Source of the DNA: Sva-07 sp963774765
GTDB lineage: Bacteria > Actinomycetota > Acidimicrobiia > Acidimicrobiales > Ilumatobacteraceae
Reading direction: 5' to 3'
Assembly (NCBI GenBank): GCA_963774765.1
Contig: CAVZGP010000011.1
Location: forward strand, 310,001 to 374,000
Length of the DNA stretch: 64,000 nt
In this document: piece by piece, positions 18,812-27,231 of the stretch
Position numbering within the stretch: position 1 is the first letter of the stretch
Layout of the letters: the number at the start of each line of letters is the position of its first letter
The notes under the pieces: generated by a model
The model's input: only the letters and a program-made list of their open reading frames with translations
What the model was told of the DNA's origin: nothing
Database searches by the model: none
Translations under genes and position numbers: made by a program

Positions 18812-19736
18812 GTACCTGGGCATGCCTCGCGGCCATTCGGCGACGTCGTTCGTCGAGTGAACCCAGACACACCTGGACGGCGGCCGCAATCGATTGGCTG
18901 GACCGTGGTGTCGCATAGACCGCAGCATCATCGAAATACGACCGGAGAACCTCTGAGTCGGCAGTGATCAGCGGACGGTGGTACGAGAGTGCCTCGTAGC
19001 CACCCCGTTGCATCGTGTTCGGCTTGTCGGTGAGACACAGAATCGCACCGCACCGCGTCAGCAGCCCGCGGTACGTGTCGTCGTCGACGAATCCGGTGAA
19101 CACGACGTTCGACGGTGCGAGCGCTCGGACATGAGGCGGCGCGACTCCGGTGAAGTAGAACTCGACGTCGCCAAGAGAGCGGGCGGCGTCGAAGATCTCG
19201 GCAACCGGCTCGTCGCCGCTGTAGCTGGAAGGGACGAGCACGAAACCCTCAGTGCGCTGACCTGACCCCGGTTCCGGGGCAGGGACCGGTGGATCGTGGA
19301 GCACGACGGCGCGACCGCGATGTGCCCGAATGATCTGCGCGTGAGCCTCGTTGGTCACGATCGACATCGCGCACCGCCGGGCGAGCCACAGGCTGGGTCG
19401 CAGGCTCCAACGCCATTTCCGCTCTTCGAACGGGTCGTGATGGAAGTCGGCGACCACCGGTCGTCGGCCGCTCGCGGCGACGACGATGGCGAGAACGAAG
19501 ACCGGCGGCTGCATCACGATGATCGCGCCGGGCCTGTCTCGGATGATCCTCACGATCGTTCGGATCGATTGGTCGACATAGCGCAATGGCGCGGTCACAG
19601 GCGTTTGTGGCAACGGAAGCCGGGACTCGATCAGCCAGAGATCCGCATCGAGCAGGTCGGCGAGATCCGACGACCGGCCCTGATGCCCGATCCAGCACAC
19701 GAACGCGGGGCGGCGCTGTTCCAACGATTGTGACAC
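18744..19736 (-). CDS. GT4-like glycosyltransferase
   Basis: A 330-residue protein with a GT-B layout: an N-terminal half with FVCWIGHQGRSSD and VVADFHHDPFEERKW, and a C-terminal half with VPSSYSGDEP, FTGVAPPH, VVFTGFVDDDTY and GGYEALSYHRPLITAD, the last corresponding to the sugar-nucleotide binding region of GT4 enzymes. It would act in the cytoplasm on the growing repeat unit. I place the start at the GTG at 19736, because upstream codons run into the coding sequence of the divergent GT2 gene. The 3' end overlaps the WecG-like gene by 68 bp in antisense. Confidence 0.75.
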   Translation of the reverse strand: MSQSLEQRRPAFVCWIGHQGRSSDLADLLDADLWLIESRLPLPQTPVTAPLRYVDQSIRTIVRIIRDRPGAIIVMQPPVFVLAIVVAASGRRPVVADFHHDPFEERKWRWSLRPSLWLARRCAMSIVTNEAHAQIIRAHRGRAVVLHDPPVPAPEPGSGQRTEGFVLVPSSYSGDEPVAEIFDAARSLGDVEFYFTGVAPPHVRALAPSNVVFTGFVDDDTYRGLLTRCGAILCLTDKPNTMQRGGYEALSYHRPLITADSEVLRSYFDDAAVYATPRSSQSIAAAVQVCLGSLDERRRRMAARHAQVLSEYPAQLETVRAALRHETRHA

Positions 19737-19866
19737 TCGGTCATCCGATCCGACACGGGGGGCTAGGCTCGCCACGATCGAGCACGCTGCTGAGAGCCAC
19801 CCCGTCACGATAGGAGATCTTGGCCGAGTTTCCGTTCTCGTCGCGGCGTACAACTGCGGTTCTGCG

Positions 19867-20754
19867 TTGCGACCGTCGGTACAGAGCTTGCTGTGCCAGA
19901 CCTACGGTGACCTCGAGATCATTGTCGTCGACGACGGGTCGACGGACGGTTCGATCGACACGATCTCCGATCTCGTTGCCGACCCGAGGGTCCGCCTCAT
20001 CCGCCAAGCCAACGCGGGGAAGTCACAAGCGTTGAATGCCGCGATCGACGTGGCCGGTGGCGAGTTCCTCATGATCCATGACGGCGACGACGTGAGCGTC
20101 GCCACCCGAGTGGCGAAACTCGTGAGCGCATTGCACGATCGACCTGAACTCGCAGGCGTGCTCTCACGCCACGCGCTGCTGGTGGGCACGCAGGTCGTCG
20201 CGCCCAGACGTCGCGGCGCCGGAGTCGAAGAGTGCGCCCGGTGCATCGGTCGATTCGAACAGCCTGCACACGATCCGACCCTGCTCTTCAGACGTGACGC
20301 CGTCGACGACCCGGTCTTCGACGAGGACCTCCGAGTCGGCCAGGGCGTCGACCTCGTTCTGCGTCTCGGCGAACGATGCGGGCTCGTCGTGCTCGGTGAG
20401 CCCTTGTACCACTATCGCGTCGACCCGCACAGCAACACGCGACGCGATCCCGCTCGAACTCAGCACTACTCGCGCCAGGTGATCCTCGCGGCGGCCACCC
20501 GTCGGGGTGTGGCTCCTCCCCAGGGCCCGATCCCGCATGCGTCGCCGGGGTGGCCGGCTGGTGACGCGTTGAATGCGGTGCTCGACGCTCGGCTCATCGA
20601 TGGTCGGCGAGCGTCATTGCGTTCGCTGGCAGACATCATCTCGGTGTTCGGTGTCCGGTGGTCGGTGTGGAAGGCCCTGGTGTATGCGTTCGCTCCGATG
20701 CGAGTGATCGTTCGCATCCGACCCGACGCGAACTCGACGAGCGGGCCGTCGTGA
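19867..20754 (+). CDS. GT2 family glycosyltransferase with no clear start codon
   Basis: A GT-A fold glycosyltransferase of at least 295 residues, with IIVVDDGSTDGS, MIHDGDDVS (the DxD-like metal/sugar site) and a C-terminal helical region. The first in-frame ATG/GTG/TTG after the upstream stop at 19681 is the TTG at 19867, yet the canonical first strand of the fold, VSVLVAAYN, is encoded in the same frame at 19828-19854, upstream of it. The true protein must therefore start further left, perhaps at a non-standard codon (ATA at 19810) or in another frame joined by an indel. The stop overlaps the next start by 4 bp (GTGA), so translation is probably coupled to the sulfotransferase. Confidence 0.8.
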   Translation: MRPSVQSLLCQTYGDLEIIVVDDGSTDGSIDTISDLVADPRVRLIRQANAGKSQALNAAIDVAGGEFLMIHDGDDVSVATRVAKLVSALHDRPELAGVLSRHALLVGTQVVAPRRRGAGVEECARCIGRFEQPAHDPTLLFRRDAVDDPVFDEDLRVGQGVDLVLRLGERCGLVVLGEPLYHYRVDPHSNTRRDPARTQHYSRQVILAAATRRGVAPPQGPIPHASPGWPAGDALNAVLDARLIDGRRASLRSLADIISVFGVRWSVWKALVYAFAPMRVIVRIRPDANSTSGPS

Positions 20755-21644
20755 CGCCACTTCCCCCGAGCCTGGTTGTGATCGGTGCCTACAAGTGTGG
20801 AACGACGATGCTGCAACGATTCCTGGAACAGCATCCAGCCATATTCGTGCCGACCGTGAAGGAGCCGAACTACTGGGCGTTCGCAGGGATGTCCGATGTG
20901 GAGTGCTCGATGCACCCTTCTGCTCGGTGGTCGATCCGCGATGCTGCTGACTACCTTGCGCTGTTCGACGGCTCGAGCGATGCAGAGGTGGTGGCGGAGG
21001 TGTCGCCGGAGTACTTGCCGAGCACGCATGCTCGGATCCGGCTCGCGGAGGTCGCCGACGAACGCGTGCGATTCGTCGTGATACTCCGCGACCCCGTCGA
21101 TCGGGCCTACAGCGACTTCATGATGTATCGGCGAGACGGTGTTGAACCGCTCGACGATTTCGAAGCCGCACTCGAACTGCAAGAGGAACGACGCGCAGCA
21201 GGTCTTCCGACCGGCCACTACCTCGAGACGGGTCGGTACGCCCGCCAGCTCGCCCCGTGGATCGAGGCGTTCGGATCCGACCGCCTGCTCGTTCTGCTGT
21301 ACGACGACCTCAAGCTCGATCCGCGTGGCGTGGCATCGCGACTGTATGAGTTCGCCGGTGTCGACCCGACGGTCGTGGCCAGCACAGACGCCGTGAACGT
21401 CAGCGGGGTGCCCGACAGCGCTGCACTCAAACTGGCGTATTCGCTGAGACGCCGTGCCGGTCCGGCCATCCGCGACCGCGTTCCGGAGCGCGTCAAGCGG
21501 ACGATCGATCGCCAGTTGCAACGACGGCTCACCCGGGTTCCGCTCGACGCCGACGTGCGAAGTCGTCTGGTCGTCGACCTGCAGGCGGAGATCGAGGATC
21601 TTCGTCGACTGATCGATCAGCCACTCGATGAATGGTCGCGGTGA
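20751..21644 (+). CDS. sulfotransferase family protein
   Basis: A 297-residue PAPS-dependent sulfotransferase. The phosphosulfate loop is GAYKCGTTMLQRFL at residues 12-25 and the 3'-phosphate motif is FVVILRDPVDRAYSDF (about 106-121); the KEPNYW segment is also common in glycan sulfotransferases of the heparan-sulfate NDST type. The GTG at 20751 overlaps the preceding stop (GTGA) and puts the loop at the usual distance from the N-terminus. It probably sulfates the polysaccharide or its precursor; acceptor unknown. Confidence 0.88.
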   Translation: MTPLPPSLVVIGAYKCGTTMLQRFLEQHPAIFVPTVKEPNYWAFAGMSDVECSMHPSARWSIRDAADYLALFDGSSDAEVVAEVSPEYLPSTHARIRLAEVADERVRFVVILRDPVDRAYSDFMMYRRDGVEPLDDFEAALELQEERRAAGLPTGHYLETGRYARQLAPWIEAFGSDRLLVLLYDDLKLDPRGVASRLYEFAGVDPTVVASTDAVNVSGVPDSAALKLAYSLRRRAGPAIRDRVPERVKRTIDRQLQRRLTRVPLDADVRSRLVVDLQAEIEDLRRLIDQPLDEWSR

Positions 21645-21705
21645 CCCTGCACCGCGTCCACGACGGACTTGTTGACGTCGGGCCAGGTCGTGCGGGCCCT
21701 ACGAT

Positions 21706-24009
21706 ATGCGGGTGATCCGATCGAGAGACCTCATCGTCTCGGCGTTGTCACTGGTCGCGGGGATTGTTGCCGCGCTCGGTCGAGCCGAACCGATGGGCGC
21801 GGGTTGGATGAGCGCGGCGATCGTCTTTGTGCTCGTCACTGCGGTGTGTTGGGTGAGTTCGACAGCTCCAACGGTGCTGGTGTCGTGGGTTGCGCTCATC
21901 GCGGGTCTTTTCTCCTTGGGGATTCCGACACTCGCCGTCGCCATCGGCGCGTTCGTCGGGGGGATGCTCGCCGTCCGATGGATGGTGGAGACGCAGTGGC
22001 TTGCCGTCGTGAACGTTCTGATCGCTGCGGTGGCCATGGGTGTCGCCTCGCGGAGTCAGCTCGAAGGCCCACTCGGAACGTCGACGGTCGTCGCTCTCGC
22101 TCTCGGGACGGTGCTCGTGTTGGCAGGAATTTCGGGCAGCCGACGCCTTCAGCACCGACACGCCATCGCCGTGGTGGTTGGAGTCGTCGTTCTCGGCGTG
22201 GTGTCGACGGTCGCTTTCGGCATCGTGGCGACGCGTTCCGTCGACGGCCTGTCGGAAGGGAACCGCCTCGTGCGGCAGGGATTGCGCAGTCTTGGCGACG
22301 GTGACATCGAGGGAGCACAGGCCGAGCTCGCTGCCGCGCAGAAGTCGTTCGAAGTCGCCAACGAGCGTCTCACCTCGCCCCTGGGTGTCCCAGCGTCGGC
22401 GGTACCGGTGGTAGCGCAGCACCGTTCGACGGCGATCGAGTTGAGTACGGCGGCCGGCACCGCGGTCGGAAACCTCGCGGCCATCGTCGGATCGGTCGAC
22501 CCTGAGTCCCTGCGGTTGGTCGACGGAGCGGTTGATCTCGATGCCATGGAGGATCTCGGCGTCGCGCTCGACTCGGTGCTCACCGAGATGTCCGATCTCG
22601 AGCGGGAGCTCGCCGATGCCCAGAACCGGTGGCTGCTGGGTCCTGTCACCGAGCGAATCGTTGACCTCGAGGTCGCGATCGATGACAGCCGAGCACGCGT
22701 GGTGAGCGGGATCGAGACCATCGACTACGCCCGGCGGTTCCTCGGAGCGAGCGAAGCACGCCACTACCTCGTCATGTTCACCACACCGGCGGAGGCCCGG
22801 GGGTTGGGCGGCTTCACGGGGAACTGGGCGGAGATCACGGTTGATGATGGACGAGTCGAACTGACGGACTTCGGTCGATCGGACGAACTCGATGAAGCGG
22901 TTCCCGCGGGGGAGCGCGAGCTGGACGCGGATGCGGAGTGGATGTCGCGCTACGGGCGATATGGCTTTGACACCGCACCCGGTGGAACGGTTGGTGCCGA
23001 CCCATTCAAGAACGTCACGATGTCGCCGGCGATGGAGACGACCGGTGAGGTGATCGCGCAGTTGTATGAACAGAGCACTGGTACCGCCGTCGACGGGGTC
23101 ATCGCTGCGGATGTGTACGTGCTTGCCCGCCTGCTTCGGTTCACCGGGAAGATCGAGATCGAGAACTCCGGATTCACCGTCGGGCCGGAAAACGCTCCGA
23201 GGTTCCTGCTCAATCGTCAATACTCGTTGTCAGACAAGGACGAGCGAATCGATCTCATCGAGACGGTGTCGAGGAGGGTGGTGGATCAACTGCTCCGCGG
23301 TGTGTCCCTCCCTCCCTTGGAGCTCATCGATGAGATGTCGCCGCTGGCCGCCGAGGGGCGGCTCGCGGCGTACGCCCGCAACGATGACGAGCAGGAGTTT
23401 CTGGAGCGGATCGGCGCTGCGGGCACGATGCTGCGGCCCGAAACCGACAGTGCCATCGCCGTCGGGTTCAACAATGTGGCTGGGAGCAAGATCGACTACT
23501 TCATGAACAACAGCGCGACCTACACCGCCAACGTCGACGGGCAAACGGGGACGACCGCTGGGACACTCTCCGTCCGGATGGAGAACGCCTCGCCGCTGTC
23601 AGGTCAGCCCGACTACGTGATCGGCAACTCGATCCGTGAACCGGCGGGAACGAACCGCACCTACGTCTCGATCTTCAGCCGGCTCCCGATCACTGCTGTG
23701 CGCGTCGACGGCGTTCCCGTCGACGCTGAGTCGGGAATCGAGTTCGGCTACGAGGTGGCATCTGTCACGGTGACGCTTCCCGCAGGCGCGACGAGTGTGG
23801 TCGAAGCCGACGTGGGCGGCGCGTTCGACACGGCCGATGGCTACTCGATCGCACTGCGGTCACCGCCCACCGCCAGCACGATGCCCATCGATCTGACCTT
23901 CGAGATCATCGACGAGGGTGGAGTTTCTCGGACGGAGTACGCTGTGATCGATCGGCCGGGAGTGGAGCGTTTCGACTTCGAACTGCGTGGCGACAATGGC
24001 GAACCCTGA
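21706..24009 (+). CDS. DUF4012 domain membrane protein
   Basis: A 767-residue membrane-anchored protein. The first ~190 residues contain about six or seven hydrophobic segments, more than the single N-terminal helix usual for DUF4012 proteins. The rest is a large outside domain with the DUF4012 features: a helical stretch (about 200-350), YLVMFTTPAEARGLGGF and WAEITVDDGRVEL near residues 355-385, and a C-terminal beta-rich part. DUF4012 genes are frequent in actinobacterial polysaccharide loci, but no biochemical role is established. It lies 60 bp after the sulfotransferase and before another, in the same direction. Confidence 0.85.
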   Translation: MRVIRSRDLIVSALSLVAGIVAALGRAEPMGAGWMSAAIVFVLVTAVCWVSSTAPTVLVSWVALIAGLFSLGIPTLAVAIGAFVGGMLAVRWMVETQWLAVVNVLIAAVAMGVASRSQLEGPLGTSTVVALALGTVLVLAGISGSRRLQHRHAIAVVVGVVVLGVVSTVAFGIVATRSVDGLSEGNRLVRQGLRSLGDGDIEGAQAELAAAQKSFEVANERLTSPLGVPASAVPVVAQHRSTAIELSTAAGTAVGNLAAIVGSVDPESLRLVDGAVDLDAMEDLGVALDSVLTEMSDLERELADAQNRWLLGPVTERIVDLEVAIDDSRARVVSGIETIDYARRFLGASEARHYLVMFTTPAEARGLGGFTGNWAEITVDDGRVELTDFGRSDELDEAVPAGERELDADAEWMSRYGRYGFDTAPGGTVGADPFKNVTMSPAMETTGEVIAQLYEQSTGTAVDGVIAADVYVLARLLRFTGKIEIENSGFTVGPENAPRFLLNRQYSLSDKDERIDLIETVSRRVVDQLLRGVSLPPLELIDEMSPLAAEGRLAAYARNDDEQEFLERIGAAGTMLRPETDSAIAVGFNNVAGSKIDYFMNNSATYTANVDGQTGTTAGTLSVRMENASPLSGQPDYVIGNSIREPAGTNRTYVSIFSRLPITAVRVDGVPVDAESGIEFGYEVASVTVTLPAGATSVVEADVGGAFDTADGYSIALRSPPTASTMPIDLTFEIIDEGGVSRTEYAVIDRPGVERFDFELRGDNGEP

Positions 24010-24087
24010 GCTCCGAGACGGTCAGGTGGAAGTGCCGATGCGCCTGGTGCGAGGCGGCGCTCTGACGTGTGCAGGAGGCATCGTCGT

Positions 24088-24888
24088 GTGATCATCAGTC
24101 ACCAACACCGTTACGTATTTGTTCAGCTTCCCCACACCGCCTGTACTGCGGTCGGCAAGGAACTCTGCGACTCCTACGGCGGGGAGAAGATCCTGTGGAA
24201 ACACTCGACGTATCGTGAGTTCGAGCGCATCGCGACCGCTGACGAACGGGAGTTCTATGTGTTTTCATCGATTCGCAACCCACTCGAAGTGGTGTTGACC
24301 AAGTATCACAAGTACCTCAACCAACGTGGGGGCGGCGAGAAGTTCGACGTCGGTCGGACACATCGTCGACATGGTGGATGGGTGTCGGGGCCGGATCTTC
24401 GTCGTTACCAGTGGGTCGTCGACCATCCGGACGCGTCGTTCAGTGAGTTCTTCAAGCGTTTCTATCGGACGACGTACGACAACTGGAGTTCCTTGGATCA
24501 CCACCGATTCGATCGTGTCATCCGCTACGAGAGCTTGCAGTCGCACTTCGAGGCGGTACTCGACGATCTCGGCCTCGACCCCGTCCGACCGTTGCCCGTC
24601 CACTTCCGGACGCCGGGGAAATCTGACGACCTCGGCGCTCAGTTCGCGTTGGATGTCCGAGCACGCGGAGCAGGGGTGCTCGGTCCGTTCATGGAGAAGT
24701 GGGGCTATTCGTTCCCCGACGATTGGGCCGCGCCGGTCCCACCTTGGAGACGGTCGGAATTCCGCGCGGAATCGATGGTCAAACGTGCCTACTGGGCTTC
24801 ATGGAAGACACCTCGCGGCCGTCGTCCGGCGTTCATGACAACGCCGGTGCGCCGGACGCCGTGGGTTGAGAATCCCGAGGCATTCTGA
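24088..24888 (+). CDS. sulfotransferase family 2-like protein
   Basis: A 266-residue protein related to the Sulfotransfer_2 group. The N-terminal strand-loop reads RYVFVQLPHTACTAV, equivalent to the family's VFVHIPKTAGTS loop but with His for Lys and Cys for Gly. The second motif is FSSIRNPLEVVLTKYHKY, and RVIRYESL matches the later conserved strand. The GTG at 24088 has AGGAGG nine bases upstream, which favours it over a GTG seven codons earlier. The altered loop leaves catalysis open to question. It ends 25 bp from a convergent gene. Confidence 0.72.
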   Translation: MIISHQHRYVFVQLPHTACTAVGKELCDSYGGEKILWKHSTYREFERIATADEREFYVFSSIRNPLEVVLTKYHKYLNQRGGGEKFDVGRTHRRHGGWVSGPDLRRYQWVVDHPDASFSEFFKRFYRTTYDNWSSLDHHRFDRVIRYESLQSHFEAVLDDLGLDPVRPLPVHFRTPGKSDDLGAQFALDVRARGAGVLGPFMEKWGYSFPDDWAAPVPPWRRSEFRAESMVKRAYWASWKTPRGRRPAFMTTPVRRTPWVENPEAF

Positions 24889-24913
24889 CGCTGCCGGCGA
24901 TGTCTCCGCCCTC

Positions 24914-27031
24914 TCAGCTGGTCAGCCACACGAGGGCGTTGGTGAACAAGCCCAACCCAGCACCGTTGGCTTGCTTCGCAGCCTGGTAGCTGAAGTGGAA
25001 GCCGACCCGCTTGGCCGGGGCAGGGGCCGAGATCATCTGATCGCCGGCGTCGTATGCGAACACCGCCGGAATCGTGGCGCTGTCCAGCGTTGCGATCACG
25101 TCCGCCGACTCACTCGGCACGGCACTGTTGAACGCAACGGGTGCTGACACGACGATCGACCCTGTCAGGCCGCCCGCGATTGGATGTCCCGACGCAATGT
25201 TCAGACTGCTCTGACCGTCGGTTTCCTTGCCATTGACGCCGAGCCCGAGTCGCTCGAGCACGTACGCCTCGGTGACCAACATCGGCGTCGGCGTGCTCGC
25301 GAGGAACGAGGGTACGTCGTTCGGGAGCACCGACGAAGAGATCACGATCACATCGGCCGAGGCGGCCTGGGCTGGTGTGATCGTGGTGTCCTCGACGACG
25401 TCAAGTGCGAAGCCTGCGGCCTCGATGGCATCGCGGATCGGGACGTCGCCGCCAGCCACGGTCCCTCGATTCGTCAAGAGAATGGCGCGGCCGGAACCGC
25501 TCGTCGGCAAGGTCGTCGAGGTCGTCGAGGCCGGCAGGGTCGTCGAGGTTGTCGAGGTTGTCGAGGTTGTCGAGGTCGTCGTGGTCGTCGTGGTCGTCGT
25601 GGTTGTCGTGGCCGGGCCACCGTCGTCGCCCAGCAGCCAACCGACGGCGTGTCCGAGCAGTGCGAAGGCGTTGGCGTTGGCGTGATTCGGGGTGTCGTAG
25701 CTCATGAACCATCCGACGCGGCGAGCGGGGGCCGTACCCGACACCATCGAATCGCCGCGTTCGTAGGCGTAGACCGTGGCGTCTGCGCCTTCGGCCGCCA
25801 CGATGTCAGCGGCCGGCGAGGGAGATGCGACGGCGTACTTCGACGACTCCGAGGTCCTGACCGTACCGGTCACTCCTGCGCCGATGGGGTGCGAACCGCG
25901 CAGCGAGAGCGACGTGCGCACTGCGCCGTCACGCGCTGTGGAAGCCATCCCGAGGTCGTCCATCACGTAGGCCTCGCTGACGAGCATCGGCACCGAACTC
26001 GTCTTCAGGAACGTTGGTACGGCCTTGGGCGTGACCGACGATGACAGGATCGCTGCGTCGGCCCCCGCCAGATCGGCGGGCGTCATCGTGTCGACATCGA
26101 TCGGGCGCACGGTGTAGCCGAGAGCGATCAACGCGTCTCGGTACGGTCGATCACCGACCGCGGGTCCTGACGACCCGCCGATGAGAGCGATCGTCTCCCC
26201 GCTTCCACGCGGCGCGGCTGGGATGTCAGCGGCCGCAGGGGACGTGGTCGAGGTCGGTGAGATGGTCGTGGTCGTCGTCGCCGGTTTGATGGTCGTGGTC
26301 GTCGTCGCCGGTTTGATGGTCGTGGTCGTCGTCGCTGGTTTGATGGTCGTGGTCGTGGTCGTGGTCGTCGAGCCACCGCTCCCGGAGCATTGCGGGGACC
26401 ATGACGTCGGGCAACCGCTTCGCCAGTCCGCCGGTGGCGTCAGCGATCCGTTGGCCGGGACCATGATCACCTCTGCTCGCATTCGAACCGGTACGTGTTT
26501 GTCGACATCTCCCTTGTAGCACGCACCGCCGCAGCTGGCGGCGAGGAACAGTTTCTTGGTGATCGGATCCTTGAGCATGATCCGGATGACGTCGGATGGC
26601 TTCGACCAGTCGTAGTTGCCGTTCTTGGCCCACCAAGAACCTGGAGCTCCGAGGTCCGCGTAGTAGACGCCCTCCGTCGACACGGGGAGGGCCGGTGCCC
26701 ACGAACACGTTTCGTACTGGAACTTCTTGGCACCATGCTGCCAGAAACACAGCTGGGGCCACATCAAGACGTCTGACGGCTTGTCGAGAATCTCGAGTTT
26801 CAGATAGGTCTTGCCATCCCGGTAGTTCGGGCTCACATAGGTCGACGGTTGATTCGCGTCGCCGTCCTTGGTCGGATCGAAATAGCTGCTCCTGGTCTGG
26901 CTCCCCGTGAAGTCGAACAGGGTGTGCTGGCCAGCAGCGCTCGCAGGTTGTGCTTGTGGGGCCACGAGCACCGCCGCGCCGATGGCCGCAGCGGCCATGA
27001 CCGCGAGAGCTGTGGTGAGTCGAGTTCGCAT
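24914..27031 (-). CDS. secreted protein with two ThuA/GATase-like modules
   Basis: A 705-residue exported protein. Signal peptide (1-33, ending PASAAG), then a Cys-containing module (about 34-195) homologous to the N-terminus of the 4136-6805 product (shared CxW, WWxKNG, CGxxCY and CPxSW positions), a Thr/Pro/Lys linker of repeated 9-residue units, a first ThuA/GATase-like module (about 280-470, IALIGGSSGPAVGDR), a second Thr/Ser linker, and a second module (about 515-705, ending VWLTS). No enzyme active site is recognised. The ATG at 27031 has AAAGGA upstream and a strong promoter. Likely a matrix or envelope protein. Confidence 0.8.
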   Translation of the reverse strand: MRTRLTTALAVMAAAAIGAAVLVAPQAQPASAAGQHTLFDFTGSQTRSSYFDPTKDGDANQPSTYVSPNYRDGKTYLKLEILDKPSDVLMWPQLCFWQHGAKKFQYETCSWAPALPVSTEGVYYADLGAPGSWWAKNGNYDWSKPSDVIRIMLKDPITKKLFLAASCGGACYKGDVDKHVPVRMRAEVIMVPANGSLTPPADWRSGCPTSWSPQCSGSGGSTTTTTTTTIKPATTTTTIKPATTTTTIKPATTTTTISPTSTTSPAAADIPAAPRGSGETIALIGGSSGPAVGDRPYRDALIALGYTVRPIDVDTMTPADLAGADAAILSSSVTPKAVPTFLKTSSVPMLVSEAYVMDDLGMASTARDGAVRTSLSLRGSHPIGAGVTGTVRTSESSKYAVASPSPAADIVAAEGADATVYAYERGDSMVSGTAPARRVGWFMSYDTPNHANANAFALLGHAVGWLLGDDGGPATTTTTTTTTTTTSTTSTTSTTSTTLPASTTSTTLPTSGSGRAILLTNRGTVAGGDVPIRDAIEAAGFALDVVEDTTITPAQAASADVIVISSSVLPNDVPSFLASTPTPMLVTEAYVLERLGLGVNGKETDGQSSLNIASGHPIAGGLTGSIVVSAPVAFNSAVPSESADVIATLDSATIPAVFAYDAGDQMISAPAPAKRVGFHFSYQAAKQANGAGLGLFTNALVWLTS
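25511..25610. repeat. short tandem repeat coding for a Thr/Ser linker
   Basis: About 100 bp of reiterated GTCGAGGTY and GTCGTG units; read on the minus strand they encode a Thr/Ser-rich linker between the two ThuA-like modules. Such tracts can change length by slipped-strand pairing. Confidence 0.75.
26261..26370. repeat. 27-bp minisatellite coding for a Thr-rich linker
   Basis: Three 27-bp units begin at 26261, 26288 and 26315 (the third with one substitution), followed by a partial unit. On the minus strand each encodes nine residues of the form TIKPATTTT, making a flexible, possibly O-glycosylated linker. Confidence 0.85.
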
Positions 27032-27098
27032 GTGAGTGCGTCCTTTCCGCCGATGAACGCTGTGGGTAATTGCTTGACCGCCTGTAGTGGTGGGCCAC

Positions 27099-27127
27099 AA
27101 CGTACTCATCATCGGCGCGTTTGTCAA
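27099..27127 (-). promoter_or_regulatory. strong candidate promoter of the 24914-27031 gene
   Basis: On the minus strand a perfect TTGACA (27127-27122) is followed after 17 bp by TACGTT (27104-27099). Transcription should start near 27091, about 60 nt before the ATG at 27031. It is the best housekeeping-type promoter seen in the window. Confidence 0.6.
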
Positions 27128-27231
27128 GGGGCCGTAATGGCGGACGATCGTAACAGCCAGACCGGTCCGAGCGGTCCTGGTAGGGTGATCGGCGATATCG
27201 CAACCGGCGGGCACGCGAGAGGGGACGAAAC

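Noticed and set aside
21748..23220. Open frame of 490 codons on the minus strand
   Set aside because: Antisense shadow of the DUF4012 gene with His/Arg-rich composition.
26261..26370. CRISPR-like array of short repeats
   Set aside because: The 27-bp units are contiguous without unique spacers and encode a Thr-rich linker in frame.
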